Assembly (NCBI GenBank): GCA_039942715.1 | Contig: JBDVBY010000006.1 | Span: 248,001 to 312,000 of the forward strand | Direction of reading: 5' to 3' | Source: JABDJX01 sp039942715 | GTDB lineage: Bacteria > Pseudomonadota > Alphaproteobacteria > Rhodobacterales > Rhodobacteraceae | Length of the DNA stretch: 64,000 nucleotides | In this document: positions 8,420 to 17,102 of the stretch, piece by piece | How positions within the stretch are numbered: the first letter of the stretch is position 1 | Layout of the letters: every line of letters starts with the position of its first letter | Position numbers and translations under genes: made by a program | The notes under the pieces: model-generated | The model's database searches: none | What the model saw: the letters and a program-made list of their open reading frames with translations, nothing else | What the model was told of the DNA's origin: nothing

Positions 8420-9043
8420 CTACGCAGAGGCCGCGCCCGCGCGCGCGGCCAAACGCAATGCATGGCTTTTATCGTCCGCCGTCAACGGCATCACCGGATC
8501 GTAAGCCGCCGCAATAAGCGCCGCAATATCCGGGCGTAACACAACTGTGTCCCCTGCTTTGGCCAATGGTCCGTGCGGCTTGAATGCCCCGTCTGACCAC
8601 AACAGGATCATCTTCACCGCCTCAGATAGCGCCAAGTCCTCCGCCGGCAAAGACAACATCTCAGAGTCAGCGCGCATAAAGACGAACGCCGCCTTGATCG
8701 CGCCGGCTTCGTCAAATCGAAATAGCCGATAGCTATTGGCATCTGCGGCCTTAAGCCGTTCCAAAAGCTTGCCCAAATCAGGGATCACCTGATCCAGATC
8801 CTTTACGTCGACCAACTCGTCCCAGTCACGAAAGAAAAAGAAAAGCAGGTTCGCGCCAAGCTCAGGGTCTGTTTCCGCCATCTTGTGGCCTGCCAAAGCA
8901 ACAACGGCTTCAATTGCCCCTTTCAAGGTTTGAAGCGTCTCATCTTCAACACCAAAGACAATCGGCACGATTGGGCGCCCCCAACGGGCAAACCGATAGC
9001 CCTGGGGCCCGACAAACAATGTCTCAATTTGATCAGCATCCAT
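8420..9043 (-). CDS. Conserved hypothetical protein, 207 residues
   Basis: No function recognised. The protein is acidic, without signal peptide or membrane helices, and looks like a cytoplasmic alpha/beta protein (blocks LFVGPQGYRFARWGRPIVPIVFGVEDET near the start and LLFFFFRDWDEL in the middle). It converges with the VPLPA-CTERM gene, the stops being 16 bases apart, and lies upstream of ruvB on the same strand with a short repeat between them. Confidence 0.65.
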   Translation of the reverse strand: MDADQIETLFVGPQGYRFARWGRPIVPIVFGVEDETLQTLKGAIEAVVALAGHKMAETDPELGANLLFFFFRDWDELVDVKDLDQVIPDLGKLLERLKAADANSYRLFRFDEAGAIKAAFVFMRADSEMLSLPAEDLALSEAVKMILLWSDGAFKPHGPLAKAGDTVVLRPDIAALIAAAYDPVMPLTADDKSHALRLAARAGAASA

Positions 9044-9094
9044 AGTGACTCGCTACCGCGCATGTCTGCGCAAGAAAACCCCAAGCTTCATCTA

Positions 9095-9120
9095 TTCCAA
9101 AATACTCCCGCCGGAGGCTC
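9095..9120 (+). repeat. Short form of recurring intergenic element
   Basis: The stretch reads as the AT-rich lead of the repeat family seen elsewhere in this window (CCAAAATACTCCCGCCGGAG) followed by only a short GC palindrome (CTCCCGCCGGAG). It lies directly after the ruvB stop. It lacks the long stem-loops of the full elements. Confidence 0.45.
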
Positions 9121-9125
9121 CACAC

Positions 9126-10148
9126 TCAAAACAAGTCGCTTTGCTCCGGGCCTTTGGGCGCAGCCATCCCCAGATGCGCCCACGCTTTAGCCGCCAGCAT
9201 CCGTCCGCGCGGCGTGCGCTGAATTAAACCCTGCTGCAACAAATAAGGCTCAATCACCTCTTCAATCGCATCACGCGCTTCGGAAAGTGCTGCGGCCAAA
9301 GTCTCAACACCAACCGGCCCTCCCTGATAGTTCTCGGCAATCAGCGACAGGTAACGACGATCCGCCCCATCAAGGCCCAGCACATCAACCCCAAGCCGTG
9401 TCAGCGCATTGTCCGCCAAGTCTTGCGTCAACCGCCCATCGCCTTCGACAAGCGCAAAATCCACCACACGACGCAACAATCGCCCGGCAATCCGCGGCGT
9501 ACCGCGCGCGCGCTTGGCAATCTCGCGCGCGCCACCGTCATCGGCAGATATGCCCAAAAGCCGCGCGCCACGCGTGACAATCTCAAACAGCTCATCTTCG
9601 GTATAAAACTGCAACCGCGTCGGGATCCCAAAGCGGTCACGCAAAGGCGTCGTCAAAAGCCCAAGCCGCGTCGTCGCGCCGACAAGCGTAAAGGGCTGTA
9701 ATTCAATGCGCACCGTGCGCGCCGCCGGCCCTTCGCCAATCACCAAATCAAGCTCAAAATCCTCAAGTGCCGGGTAAAGTACCTCTTCTACAACCGGGTT
9801 CAGACGATGAATCTCATCAATAAACAACACATCGCGCGCCTCAAGATTGGTCAGGATCGCAGCTAAATCCCCTGCCTTGGCCAAAACAGGCCCAGAGGTC
9901 ATACGAAAATTCACCCCCAACTCGCGCGCAATAATCTGTGCAAGCGTCGTCTTGCCCAATCCAGGGGGACCATGGAACAGCGTGTGATCCATCGCCTCAC
10001 CACGCCGCTTGGCGCTTTCAATAAACACCGCGAGGTTCGCGCGCGCCTCAGCTTGGCCGACAAATGCATCCAACGTCTGCGGACGCAAAGCCCGGTCCGC
10101 GTCGCCTGCGCGCGCCTCTGGCCTCAGATCAGGATCGGGGTCGCTCAC
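9126..10148 (-). CDS. ruvB: Holliday junction branch migration helicase RuvB
   Basis: RuvB is the AAA+ motor that, with RuvA, drives Holliday junction branch migration. In 340 residues it has Walker A GPPGLGKT at 60-67, Walker B with DEIH at 111-114, sensor 1 GATTR, the arginine-finger region GTPRIAGRLLRR, and the C-terminal winged helix (TPRGRML). Length and motifs are normal. It follows ruvA after a 106-base gap holding a repeat element. Confidence 0.98.
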   Translation of the reverse strand: MSDPDPDLRPEARAGDADRALRPQTLDAFVGQAEARANLAVFIESAKRRGEAMDHTLFHGPPGLGKTTLAQIIARELGVNFRMTSGPVLAKAGDLAAILTNLEARDVLFIDEIHRLNPVVEEVLYPALEDFELDLVIGEGPAARTVRIELQPFTLVGATTRLGLLTTPLRDRFGIPTRLQFYTEDELFEIVTRGARLLGISADDGGAREIAKRARGTPRIAGRLLRRVVDFALVEGDGRLTQDLADNALTRLGVDVLGLDGADRRYLSLIAENYQGGPVGVETLAAALSEARDAIEEVIEPYLLQQGLIQRTPRGRMLAAKAWAHLGMAAPKGPEQSDLF

Positions 10149-10165
10149 ATCACCCCTCCTTCATC

Positions 10166-10239
10166 GGTCCAAAAATATGCCGGGGAGGTCTGGAGGGGCT
10201 GCGCCCCTCCAGTTGAGCGACCGCTAAGCGGTCGCAATA
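10166..10239 (+). repeat. Intergenic repeat element with two stem-loops
   Basis: Full copy of a recurring element: an AT-rich lead (CCAAAAATATGCCGGGGAGG), a first stem-loop TGGAGGGG/CCCCTCCA at 10191-10211 and a second stem-loop GCGACCGC/GCGGTCGC at 10217-10235. It occupies the whole gap between ruvA and ruvB. Other copies start near 14326, 20183, 38994, 42822, 45465 and 57351. Confidence 0.75.
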
Positions 10240-10254
10240 ACTGTGTAAAAGAAC

Positions 10255-10902
10255 TCATCCCTTAGGCGCCAAAAGTTTCAACGCCTCGCGGATCAGGACA
10301 GACACATCCGCCCCCTCCTGCGCGCCCGCCGCTTGCGCCACAGACGACGCCGCTTCGCTCGGCCCATACCCAAGGTTCTGCAAGGCAGACAACGCTTCAG
10401 CTTGCGCACCACCACCCGGCGGGGCGGCAACAGCCACTGGCTCAATCACCGCGCCATCGTCAATCACTGCCGCTAAAGGCGCGTCCGTCATCGCCATCAT
10501 TGTTGGCGCTTTGCCCTTCAGCTCAAGTACCACCCGCTGCGCGATCTTCGGCCCCACACCGGGCGCTGCTTTCACAGCTGACCAATCGCCCAAAGCAATT
10601 GCCCGCCCAACACCATCCGGCCCCAACGTGCCCAGAATAGCCATCGATGCCTTGGCCCCGATACCCTGAACGCCCATCAAAAGACGATGCCATTCTTTTT
10701 CGACCATTGAGGTGAACCCAAACAGCTGCAGCAAATCTTCACGCACCAAAAGCTCTGTATGAAGTGCTGCCGCCTCGCCCACACCCGGCAAAGCCGCCAA
10801 GGTCCGCTCGCTCACATGCACCACATATCCAACACCGCCCACATCAAGCAAAACGTGATCCAACCCGCGTGCATCAATGCGCCCCGTAAGTTTCCCGATC
10901 AT
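10255..10902 (-). CDS. ruvA: Holliday junction DNA helicase subunit RuvA
   Basis: RuvA binds four-way junctions as a tetramer and loads RuvB. From the ATG at 10902 it has 215 residues: the N-terminal OB domain (MIGKLTGRID...DVGGVGYVV), two helix-hairpin-helix units (LLMGVQGIGAKASMAIL and KAAPGVGPKIAQRVVLELK) and the C-terminal RuvB-binding helices. The ATG overlaps the ruvC stop as ATGA, which decides the start against an upstream GTG. Confidence 0.96.
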   Translation of the reverse strand: MIGKLTGRIDARGLDHVLLDVGGVGYVVHVSERTLAALPGVGEAAALHTELLVREDLLQLFGFTSMVEKEWHRLLMGVQGIGAKASMAILGTLGPDGVGRAIALGDWSAVKAAPGVGPKIAQRVVLELKGKAPTMMAMTDAPLAAVIDDGAVIEPVAVAAPPGGGAQAEALSALQNLGYGPSEAASSVAQAAGAQEGADVSVLIREALKLLAPKG

Positions 10903-11393
10903 GCCAAAGCCGTCCGCAACCGCGCATGTGTTTGACACATATGCGCGTGACAAATCGCAATCGCCAAAGCATCCGCCGCATCCGCGCCCGCAATCTCAAC
11001 ACCCGGCAATTGCATCCGCACCATATGCTCCACTTGTTTTTTATCTGCATGCCCAACGCCAACAACGGCCTTCTTCACCGCATTGGGTGCGTACTCTCCA
11101 ACATCAATGCCCGCACGCGCCGGCACCAGCATTGCAATCCCGCGCGCTTGGCCAAGCTTGAGCGTCCCCGCCCCATCCTTGTTGACAAACGTCTGCTCGA
11201 CAGCTGCCGCCTCGGGCGCAAACCGTTCCCAAACTGCGCTCAAATCCTCAAACAACGACACCAAGCGCGGTCCCAAAGGCCCCGTTCCTGTCTTACAAAT
11301 CCCATTGGCCACATGCACAAGCTTAGGGCCGCTCACATCCACAACCCCCCAGCCCATGGCGCGCAGGCCCGGATCAAGTCCCATCACACGCAT
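10899..11393 (-). CDS. ruvC: Crossover junction endodeoxyribonuclease RuvC
   Basis: RuvC is the dimeric resolvase that nicks Holliday junctions. The 164 residues begin MRVMGLDPGLRAMGWG with the first catalytic aspartate (Asp7); Glu in AAVEQTFVNKD and the pair of Asp in AGADAADALAIAICHAH complete the active site. It overlaps ruvA by four bases and the upstream BKACE gene by ten, so all lie in one minus-strand run. Confidence 0.97.
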   Translation of the reverse strand: MRVMGLDPGLRAMGWGVVDVSGPKLVHVANGICKTGTGPLGPRLVSLFEDLSAVWERFAPEAAAVEQTFVNKDGAGTLKLGQARGIAMLVPARAGIDVGEYAPNAVKKAVVGVGHADKKQVEHMVRMQLPGVEIAGADAADALAIAICHAHMCQTHARLRTALA

Positions 11394-12313
11394 GTCTGAT
11401 CCGCTCCTTTAAGCCCCAAAAGCGCGCGCGCCTCATCTGGGCTTGCCACCGAATTGCCTTGCTGCTCCAAAATCTCACGTATCTTTTTCACCTGCTGCGC
11501 GTTGGACGTCGCAAGTACCCCGCGTTCAATATAAAGCGAGTCCTCCAATCCAACCCGCACATGGCCACCCATTTGTGCGGCGACAGCAGCCAACTTCATC
11601 TGCTGCCCACCAGCCGCCAAAACGGACCACTGAAAATTTTCACCCAAAAGCTTGTCGGCGGTTTTCTTCATAAACACCAGATTGTCGATATCCGCACCAA
11701 TTCCGCCCGTCACTCCCATCACAAACTGCAAAAACACCGGCCCCTTAAAGAACCCCTGGTCAATGCAGAATTTCAGATTGTAGAGATGGCCCACATCATA
11801 GCATTCATGCTCAAAACGAATGCGATGCTCCTCCCCGCTCAGCAATCCAGCGATCTGGCGAATGTCTGCAAATGTATTGCGAAACACGTTGTCTTCGGTC
11901 GAGCGCAAGTAAGGTTCTTCCCACGCTTCCTTATAAGCCTCGTAACGATCCGCCAAAGTGTGCAGCGCAAAGTTCATCGATCCCATGTTGATCGAGCACA
12001 TCTCAGGCGAAAAATGCAACGCGGCTTTCAAACGCTCTTCAACGCTCATCGTTGGCGCACCACCTGTGGTTAGGTTCAAAACAGCGTTCGTTTCCCCCTT
12101 AAGGCGCGGCAGGTAGCTCTCAAAATGCGCCACCTCTCCTGAGGGCGCGCCGTCCTGAGGGTTTCGCGCATGCAAATGAAGGATCGTGGCACCCGCGTTT
12201 GCTGCATCGCGCGCCTGCTCAAAAATGGCATCGGGCGTGACTGGCAACGCGTCCGACATGGTCGGCGTATGGATGCCCCCGGTGATAGCACAAGTGATGA
12301 TCGTCTTGCCCAT
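11384..12313 (-). CDS. BKACE-family beta-keto acid cleavage enzyme (DUF849)
   Basis: BKACE enzymes are zinc-dependent and condense a beta-keto acid with acetyl-CoA, releasing acetoacetate and a CoA ester; the first known member is Kce of lysine fermentation. Seen here: MGKTIITCAITGG at the N-terminus, the zinc-binding ILHLHARNP with two histidines, FEHECYDVGHLYNLKF, and the C-terminal ASPDEARALLGL. With the ATG at 12313 the protein has 309 residues, normal for the family. The substrate of this member is unknown. The ten-base overlap with ruvC is unusual company for a metabolic gene. Confidence 0.86.
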   Translation of the reverse strand: MGKTIITCAITGGIHTPTMSDALPVTPDAIFEQARDAANAGATILHLHARNPQDGAPSGEVAHFESYLPRLKGETNAVLNLTTGGAPTMSVEERLKAALHFSPEMCSINMGSMNFALHTLADRYEAYKEAWEEPYLRSTEDNVFRNTFADIRQIAGLLSGEEHRIRFEHECYDVGHLYNLKFCIDQGFFKGPVFLQFVMGVTGGIGADIDNLVFMKKTADKLLGENFQWSVLAAGGQQMKLAAVAAQMGGHVRVGLEDSLYIERGVLATSNAQQVKKIREILEQQGNSVASPDEARALLGLKGADQTCV

Positions 12314-12645
12314 TCTCGCTCCCGTTCCGGGTGCCTGCTCGACACCTTTCTGCGGCGTGTTCCAGCCGAAACTCAGCCTGTCACGCTTCCTTTTCCCCGA
12401 AGTAGCACGAAACGCGAACATCTTCCAAGAATTTTAACGACTAACACACCCTCAAGTTTTGTTGAAGTCATAGTAATAGATCCGCCTAAAACCAAATTTA
12501 CCTCATTTTTAACAGACGCTTAACCAAGGACGCCAAGCCATGCGCCCAGGTCATAGCGGACATGCTGCGCCGTGTCTTGCGGCCGCCACAATCGGCTTCT
12601 AAATGCGACTCATCGAACAACACTTTAGCTCTTAGGAATACGCAA
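12314..12645. other. Divergent intergenic region upstream of BKACE and DUF1127 genes
   Basis: About 330 bases without a firm gene. It holds a CtrA-type box at 12509-12524 and a possible 20-codon leader ORF at 12540-12602 with AAGGA nine bases upstream of its ATG. The left part (12314-12440) can hold the BKACE promoter but I see no clear boxes. Confidence 0.5.
12509..12524 (+). promoter_or_regulatory. CtrA-type binding site
   Basis: TTAA, seven bases (CAGACGC), then TTAAC: an exact match to the alphaproteobacterial CtrA consensus TTAA-N7-TTAAC. It lies about 120 bases upstream of the DUF1127 gene start and in the divergent region with the BKACE gene. Binding is inferred from the match only. 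Confidence 0.6.
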
Positions 12646-12855
12646 ATGGCATATACGAACTACGCAAATGCCCGGTCCGCCAACGCGATGACCGGCGCCC
12701 AAGACCTCTTCGCATCAATGGTATCTTCCATAAATGCCTGGGACCAAGCACGCCGCACGCGTGCCGCACTGAACAAGCTGTCGGATTACGAACTTGCAGA
12801 CATCGGTCTGGCACGCACCGACATTGAAAGCGTTGCCCTCAAAGGACGCTTCTAA
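12646..12855 (+). CDS. Small DUF1127 (YjiS-type) protein
   Basis: A 69-residue protein ending in the DUF1127 motif (KLSDYELADIGLARTDIESVA), a short basic helix-turn unit. Small DUF1127 proteins in Alphaproteobacteria have been tied to RNA binding, stress responses and phosphate or carbon control; in Rhodobacter, CcaF1 acts with small RNAs. The N-terminus (AYTNYANARSAN) is unremarkable. TTAGGA sits eight bases before the ATG. The gene is monocistronic, between a CtrA box upstream and a strong intrinsic terminator downstream. Confidence 0.88.
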   Translation: MAYTNYANARSANAMTGAQDLFASMVSSINAWDQARRTRAALNKLSDYELADIGLARTDIESVALKGRF

Positions 12856-12880
12856 ATACTCTTGGGTACAAACGAAAGAA

Positions 12881-12913
12881 GGCCGTGTCGGTTGCTACGA
12901 CACGGCCTTTTTT
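12881..12913 (+). terminator. Intrinsic terminator after the DUF1127 gene
   Basis: Perfect 10-base stem GGCCGTGTCG / CGACACGGCC with a seven-base loop, followed by six T. On the minus strand the tail is TTCTTTC, so it may also act weakly in the other direction. Confidence 0.9.
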
Positions 12914-12955
12914 CATGCAACAAGATCAATGCCTGACGGCGTTGAGGGGCTTGCT

Positions 12956-13303
12956 TTAACGCACGAGGGAACCAACTTTGTCTGAAATCCAGACTGTGAC
13001 GGGATCAGGGATCATGACCCAGGCTCCGGCTTGTTCAGCAACGGACCCTGATTTCAAAGTATTCACACGGGCTTCATAGGCTGATGCGCCCAGTTGCGCG
13101 TGCAAAACGCCTTTGAAAATGATCATCACAATGATCAAAATAGCTAGGCCACGCAGGGTGCCTCGATAGCTCCTGCGGGCGGGTTTGGCCACGACCAATC
13201 CGTCGGAATTAACGGACGTGCGATAACCGTGCGACAATTTCGATTGCCGCTTACTAATACGGCGCATGCGCCGATCAAACTCATCAAACTGAGACGCAGA
13301 CAT
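12956..13303 (-). CDS. Hypothetical single-pass membrane protein
   Basis: From the ATG at 13303 the protein has 115 residues. A basic N-terminal part (residues 1-50, many Arg and Lys) is followed by one hydrophobic helix (about 54-70, LRGLAILIIVMIIFKGVL) and a C-terminal part of about 45 residues probably in the periplasm. No domain recognised. It converges with the DUF1127 gene and sits downstream of prmA on the same strand. Confidence 0.65.
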   Translation of the reverse strand: MSASQFDEFDRRMRRISKRQSKLSHGYRTSVNSDGLVVAKPARRSYRGTLRGLAILIIVMIIFKGVLHAQLGASAYEARVNTLKSGSVAEQAGAWVMIPDPVTVWISDKVGSLVR

Positions 13304-13410
13304 TGGGCAGCCTCCTACACACCGGGACTTTCCGGCAGCATCCAATGTTCAAAAAAAATATGGCAGCATTAAGGCGTAACATCTTAAAAACGCTGCAATT
13401 CGCTAGGATT

Positions 13411-14280
13411 TTAGGGAATTCGCCGCAAAGTCAGCGCAGACCATTCAACAATATCCGCGCGATGCTCAAGATTGAAGCCCTGTTGTGCATAGTGCGCGAC
13501 TATCTCATCCGCCTGAGTCGTCAACAATCCGCTTAAAATGACAACACTACCCGCTGCAGTCACCTGCGCGATGTCAGGTGCAAGCGATATCAGCGGGCCT
13601 TTAAGGATGTTTGCGAACACCAGATCAAAGGGGCCTGCCAGCGCTTCATGGTCCGTGCCAACAGCCTCCACGCAGGTCACGCGATCTTCAAGCGCATTGG
13701 CCGCAAGATTGACACGCGCCACATCCACGGCCACGGGATCAATATCCGAAGCCACGACGCGCGCATCCGGCCAATACCGCGCCGCCGCCATCGCCAGAAC
13801 CGCCGTGCCACAGCCGATGTCGGCCACGGACCCCGCTTCGTATCTCTGATCTGCCAAACGATCCAATGCGCGCAAACACCCAAGCGTGGTGCCATGATGC
13901 CCAGTGCCAAAGGCCATCGCCGCTTCGATCAACAGCGAAATCCGCCCTTCCGGCACATGCGCAGCGTCATGGCTGCCGTATACAAAGAACCGCCCCGCCT
14001 CCACAGGGGGCAACTCGCGGCGCACATGGGCCACCCAATCCGTGTCCGGCACTTCTGAAACAGCAAACGCGGACGCATCATGCGCCGCCGCCAACAAAGC
14101 CAGCGCAACATCATCAGGCTTATCGACAAAATACGCGCCGACTTCCCATGTTTGCGAGCCATCCTCGACCTCAAATACACCCACTCCCGTAGGTGTCGGG
14201 TCGAGCAATTCCAAAGCCTCGCCCAAATCATCGGCGCGGCCACGGTTGCGCAGTGTTGTCAAAGCCGTCCAGGTTGTCAT
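13411..14280 (-). CDS. prmA: Ribosomal protein L11 methyltransferase PrmA
   Basis: PrmA trimethylates several amino groups of ribosomal protein L11. From the ATG at 14280 there are 289 residues: an N-terminal substrate-recognition domain, the linker block AMAFGTGHHGTTLGCL typical of PrmA, then the SAM-binding DIGCGTAVLAMAA and the NILKGPLISLAP motif. A further ATG 12 codons upstream extends into the repeat-proximal region and is less likely. Confidence 0.92.
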   Translation of the reverse strand: MTTWTALTTLRNRGRADDLGEALELLDPTPTGVGVFEVEDGSQTWEVGAYFVDKPDDVALALLAAAHDASAFAVSEVPDTDWVAHVRRELPPVEAGRFFVYGSHDAAHVPEGRISLLIEAAMAFGTGHHGTTLGCLRALDRLADQRYEAGSVADIGCGTAVLAMAAARYWPDARVVASDIDPVAVDVARVNLAANALEDRVTCVEAVGTDHEALAGPFDLVFANILKGPLISLAPDIAQVTAAGSVVILSGLLTTQADEIVAHYAQQGFNLEHRADIVEWSALTLRRIP

Positions 14281-14325
14281 GTGCCTGCGCCTATCTCGCC
14301 ACTCACGCGGCTTCAACCTTCATCT

Positions 14326-14392
14326 ATTTAAAAATACTCTGGGGGTGCGGGGGCAAAGCCCCCGTGGATCGGCGCGCAAAGCGCGGCGAAAC
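14326..14392 (+). repeat. Intergenic repeat element with two stem-loops
   Basis: Copy of the recurring element: lead TTTAAAAATACTCTGGGGG, first stem-loop CGGGGGC/GCCCCCG around 14348-14364, second GC-rich hairpin GGCGCGCAAAGCGCGGCG ending near 14388. It fills the gap between msrA and prmA. Confidence 0.7.
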
Positions 14393-14395
14393 CAG

Positions 14396-15049
14396 TTAAG
14401 CAGTTACACCAGTCCCAATCGGACAGGTCACACCGGTTCCACCAATCCCGCAATAACCCGCCGGGTTTTTGGCCAAATACTGCTGGTGATAGTCTTCAGC
14501 AAAGTAAAACGTTGGCGCCGCTACAATCTCAGATGTGATCGCTCCAAGCCCGGACGCGCTTAGCGCCTTGGCAAACACATCGCGCGACGCCTCAGCCGCC
14601 GCTTTCTGCGCGTCGGTGGTATAGTAAATACCCGAGCGATATTGCGTCCCAACATCGTTGCCCTGCCGCATTCCTTGAGTCGGGTCATGCCCTTCCCAGA
14701 AAACACGCAAGAGATCTTCGAACGAAATCACATTTGGATCATAAACCACGCGCACGATCTCGTTGTGCCCGGTCTTTCCCGAACACACCTCTTGATAAGT
14801 CGGATTGGGCGTAAAGCCTGCCGCATACCCCACCATCGTCAAATAAACACCGTCCAGTTTCCAGAACATCCGCTCGACGCCCCAGAAACAGCCCATGCCG
14901 AAAATTACCACCTCGTGGCCTTCAGGCACCTCAAGCGTCAGCGGGCGTCCACTCACATAGTGTGTCTCAGCCGTCGGGATCGCCTCTGAGCGCCCCGCCA
15001 TCGCCGCAGCTGCATCAACCATCTCTGCTTTTTTGAACAATCCGAACAT
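14396..15049 (-). CDS. msrA: Peptide methionine sulfoxide reductase MsrA
   Basis: MsrA reduces the S-epimer of methionine sulfoxide in proteins. The catalytic motif GCFWG is at residues 53-57 with Cys54, followed by the family blocks GYAAGFTPNPTYQEVCSGKTGHNE and FAEDYHQQYLAKNP. C-terminal cysteines near GYCGIGGTGVTC are candidates for resolving residues. 217 residues from the ATG at 15049; an in-frame alternative six codons upstream is less likely. Confidence 0.95.
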   Translation of the reverse strand: MFGLFKKAEMVDAAAAMAGRSEAIPTAETHYVSGRPLTLEVPEGHEVVIFGMGCFWGVERMFWKLDGVYLTMVGYAAGFTPNPTYQEVCSGKTGHNEIVRVVYDPNVISFEDLLRVFWEGHDPTQGMRQGNDVGTQYRSGIYYTTDAQKAAAEASRDVFAKALSASGLGAITSEIVAAPTFYFAEDYHQQYLAKNPAGYCGIGGTGVTCPIGTGVTA

Positions 15050-15100
15050 CTGTGCCTCCAATTCCAATACCCATGATATAGGAGCGAGGCCTGCGTTTTT

Positions 15101-16330
15101 CTACTCCGCAGGAGCCGCAACTTTGCGTGAGAAAATCGTTTCGTTTCCGGGCATCGGGTGACGTGGGATCAAAAAAGCCAGCAAGAGTGAAATTGTCGCC
15201 ATGCCCGCCGCTGCTCCAAACACCGCTTCAGGCGCTGCGATCCACAAGTACCCTAAAAGCGCGGGTAAAAAGACCGCCGCAATATGGTTGATCGTGAATG
15301 CGACCGCTGCAGTGGGGGCGATATCGCCGGGGTCTGCGATCTTTTGAAAATACGTCTTTAGCGCAATCGCCAGCGCAAAGAATAAGTGATCCAAAACATA
15401 TAGTGCAGCAGCCAGCGCCACACCCCAGCCGAAGAAATAAATTCCCCCATAGGCCAGAAAAACGCAGATCAGCCCGACATACTCAAACATCAGCGCGCGG
15501 CGCTCGCCAAAATACCCGACAGCGCGGCCCATCAGCGGCGCAAAGATCATATTGGCGAGAAAGTTGATTATGAAAAGCGCCGTTAATTCATGCACTTCAA
15601 AACCAAACCGCTCAACCATCATGAACGCTGCAAAGACGATAAATATCTGCCGTCTCGCCCCGGACATGAATTGAAGCGCATAATAAAGCCAATAACGTCG
15701 GCGCAGAATGATCTTTTTCAATTGCGGATCAGGCGCCTCGATCTGTGGGAACACAACCATGCAATAGGTGGCAATCAACGCGCAGGCACCGCCCGCAAGC
15801 ATATAAACCGTATTGTAACTGAGGTTGAACACATCCCACGTCGCCACAAGCAGACTGTATGACAAAAGCGACGCCCCCGACCCTGCCGCAACGATCCAGC
15901 CCAGCATTTGTGGGGCGCGTTCTTTTGGCAGCCATTGAAGCTGCAGAGATTGGTTTACCGTCTCGAAATAATGAAACCCGATCGAGGAAAACAGCGTCAC
16001 GAACAATATCCCGCCAAAAGACGGGAACCACGCCGTCACAGCTGTTGCGACCCCAAGCAGCAACAGGCTGACGAGGCCCAAAACCTGTTCGCGCATCACA
16101 TAAAGCAGGGCAATCACGCCAATGGCAAAAAACCCAGGTATCTCGCGCACCGTATGCAACCAGCCGATTTCAACGCCGGTAAATCCGGCGCGCTCAATGA
16201 CAAAGTTGTTCAAAAGAGCCGACCACGTTGCGAAGGCAAGCGGCATCGCGGCTGCCATCAACACTAACAACGTCATCGGCCTGCGCCAAATCGGAGCGGT
16301 CCGTGCTTCTGCTAAGGATTGGGTGCGCAT
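15101..16330 (-). CDS. MFS transporter
   Basis: A 409-residue major facilitator with about 12 predicted membrane helices and a central loop around residues 185-200 (QIEAPDPQLKKIILRRRYW). The A-motif-like stretch GRAVGYFGERRALM lies in the second half. I cannot name the substrate. The ATG at 16330 is chosen because the first helix then starts after a short basic N-terminus; a longer reading to 16393 would overlap the divergent gene. It follows msrA in reverse order with a 51-base gap. Confidence 0.8.
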   Translation of the reverse strand: MRTQSLAEARTAPIWRRPMTLLVLMAAAMPLAFATWSALLNNFVIERAGFTGVEIGWLHTVREIPGFFAIGVIALLYVMREQVLGLVSLLLLGVATAVTAWFPSFGGILFVTLFSSIGFHYFETVNQSLQLQWLPKERAPQMLGWIVAAGSGASLLSYSLLVATWDVFNLSYNTVYMLAGGACALIATYCMVVFPQIEAPDPQLKKIILRRRYWLYYALQFMSGARRQIFIVFAAFMMVERFGFEVHELTALFIINFLANMIFAPLMGRAVGYFGERRALMFEYVGLICVFLAYGGIYFFGWGVALAAALYVLDHLFFALAIALKTYFQKIADPGDIAPTAAVAFTINHIAAVFLPALLGYLWIAAPEAVFGAAAGMATISLLLAFLIPRHPMPGNETIFSRKVAAPAE

Positions 16331-16413
16331 GGTTCCGGGATTTACGCTCAATTGTCTGGATTGCCCAGAAAAATGACAGGGAGTGTTAAGCATTGCGCGC
16401 CATAACCCAGCTT

Positions 16414-16863
16414 ATGTTGCGAGTTATTCTCTTTTTAGTGATTGCGGCTGGTCCGGTTTGCGCCGGACCAGACCGTATGGCAATCCACCTTGGCTCTCAC
16501 CACGCCGGAGCCTCGAGTGATTTTGAAGAGGTGAACCCCGGCCTTTTCTTTAGTTGGGACAGGCCAAATGATGTCGTGCTGTCGTTGGGCGCATTTCGCA
16601 ATTCTTATGGACGCGGCTCTGTTGCGGCCACGGCAGCCAAGGTCATTTATCGCGGTAAGGCCTCAGCTGTCGCAGCCTTTGCGGGCCTTGCGCACTATCC
16701 GGGCAACGGTAATGACATCCGCCACGCCATTGGTGATTTTGTCCCGCTTGCAGGCCTTCAGTTTCACTACCGGCATCTGTTCGTAAACGTCATGCCCGGG
16801 GATGGTGACACCGTTGATGCAATCTACAGCTTTGGCATCACCGTCCCCCTTGGCACTCAGTAG
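16414..16863 (+). CDS. Hypothetical small exported protein, probable beta-barrel
   Basis: A signal peptide (MLRVILFLVIAAGPVCA) is followed by about 130 residues of alternating strands (MAIHLGSHHAG, FEEVNPGLFFSWD, VVLSLGAFRNSYGRGS, LFVNVMPGD) that look like a small outer-membrane barrel ending in an aromatic-poor strand. The SHH and FEEVNPG blocks recall a family of small exported proteins found in Proteobacteria and phages, but I cannot assign a function. An in-frame TTG at 16393 is an alternative start. Its last seven bases overlap the convergent next gene. Confidence 0.6.
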   Translation: MLRVILFLVIAAGPVCAGPDRMAIHLGSHHAGASSDFEEVNPGLFFSWDRPNDVVLSLGAFRNSYGRGSVAATAAKVIYRGKASAVAAFAGLAHYPGNGNDIRHAIGDFVPLAGLQFHYRHLFVNVMPGDGDTVDAIYSFGITVPLGTQ

Positions 16864-17102
16864 TGTTGGCGCACTGGCACTGACGTGTCTGCGTCTGGCA
16901 AATCGATCTGCAAGGCAGTCAAATTGGTGCTCGACTGCATGTCGTACGCATCAGGGACTTCTTGAAGCGCGACAATACCAAGCAATACGGCCCAAACAGT
17001 GCCACCCGCCAGAACGGCTTTCATTTCGTGTGAAAGCGACCGCTTTGGGAGGACAAAACCGGGAAAGCGGCGCGCAATCGTTGCATTTGCATAAACAGAC
17101 AT
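16857..17102 (-). CDS. Hypothetical small membrane protein, 81 residues
   Basis: From the ATG at 17102, preceded by a strong AAAGGAGA, the protein has a basic N-terminus, one hydrophobic helix at about residues 28-45 (AVLAGGTVWAVLLGIVALQ) and a short acidic tail. No family recognised. It is tail-to-tail with the exported protein gene and overlaps it by seven bases. A near-CtrA site (TTAA-N7-TTAT) lies about 60 bases upstream at 17156-17170. Confidence 0.6.
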   Translation of the reverse strand: MSVYANATIARRFPGFVLPKRSLSHEMKAVLAGGTVWAVLLGIVALQEVPDAYDMQSSTNLTALQIDLPDADTSVPVRQHY

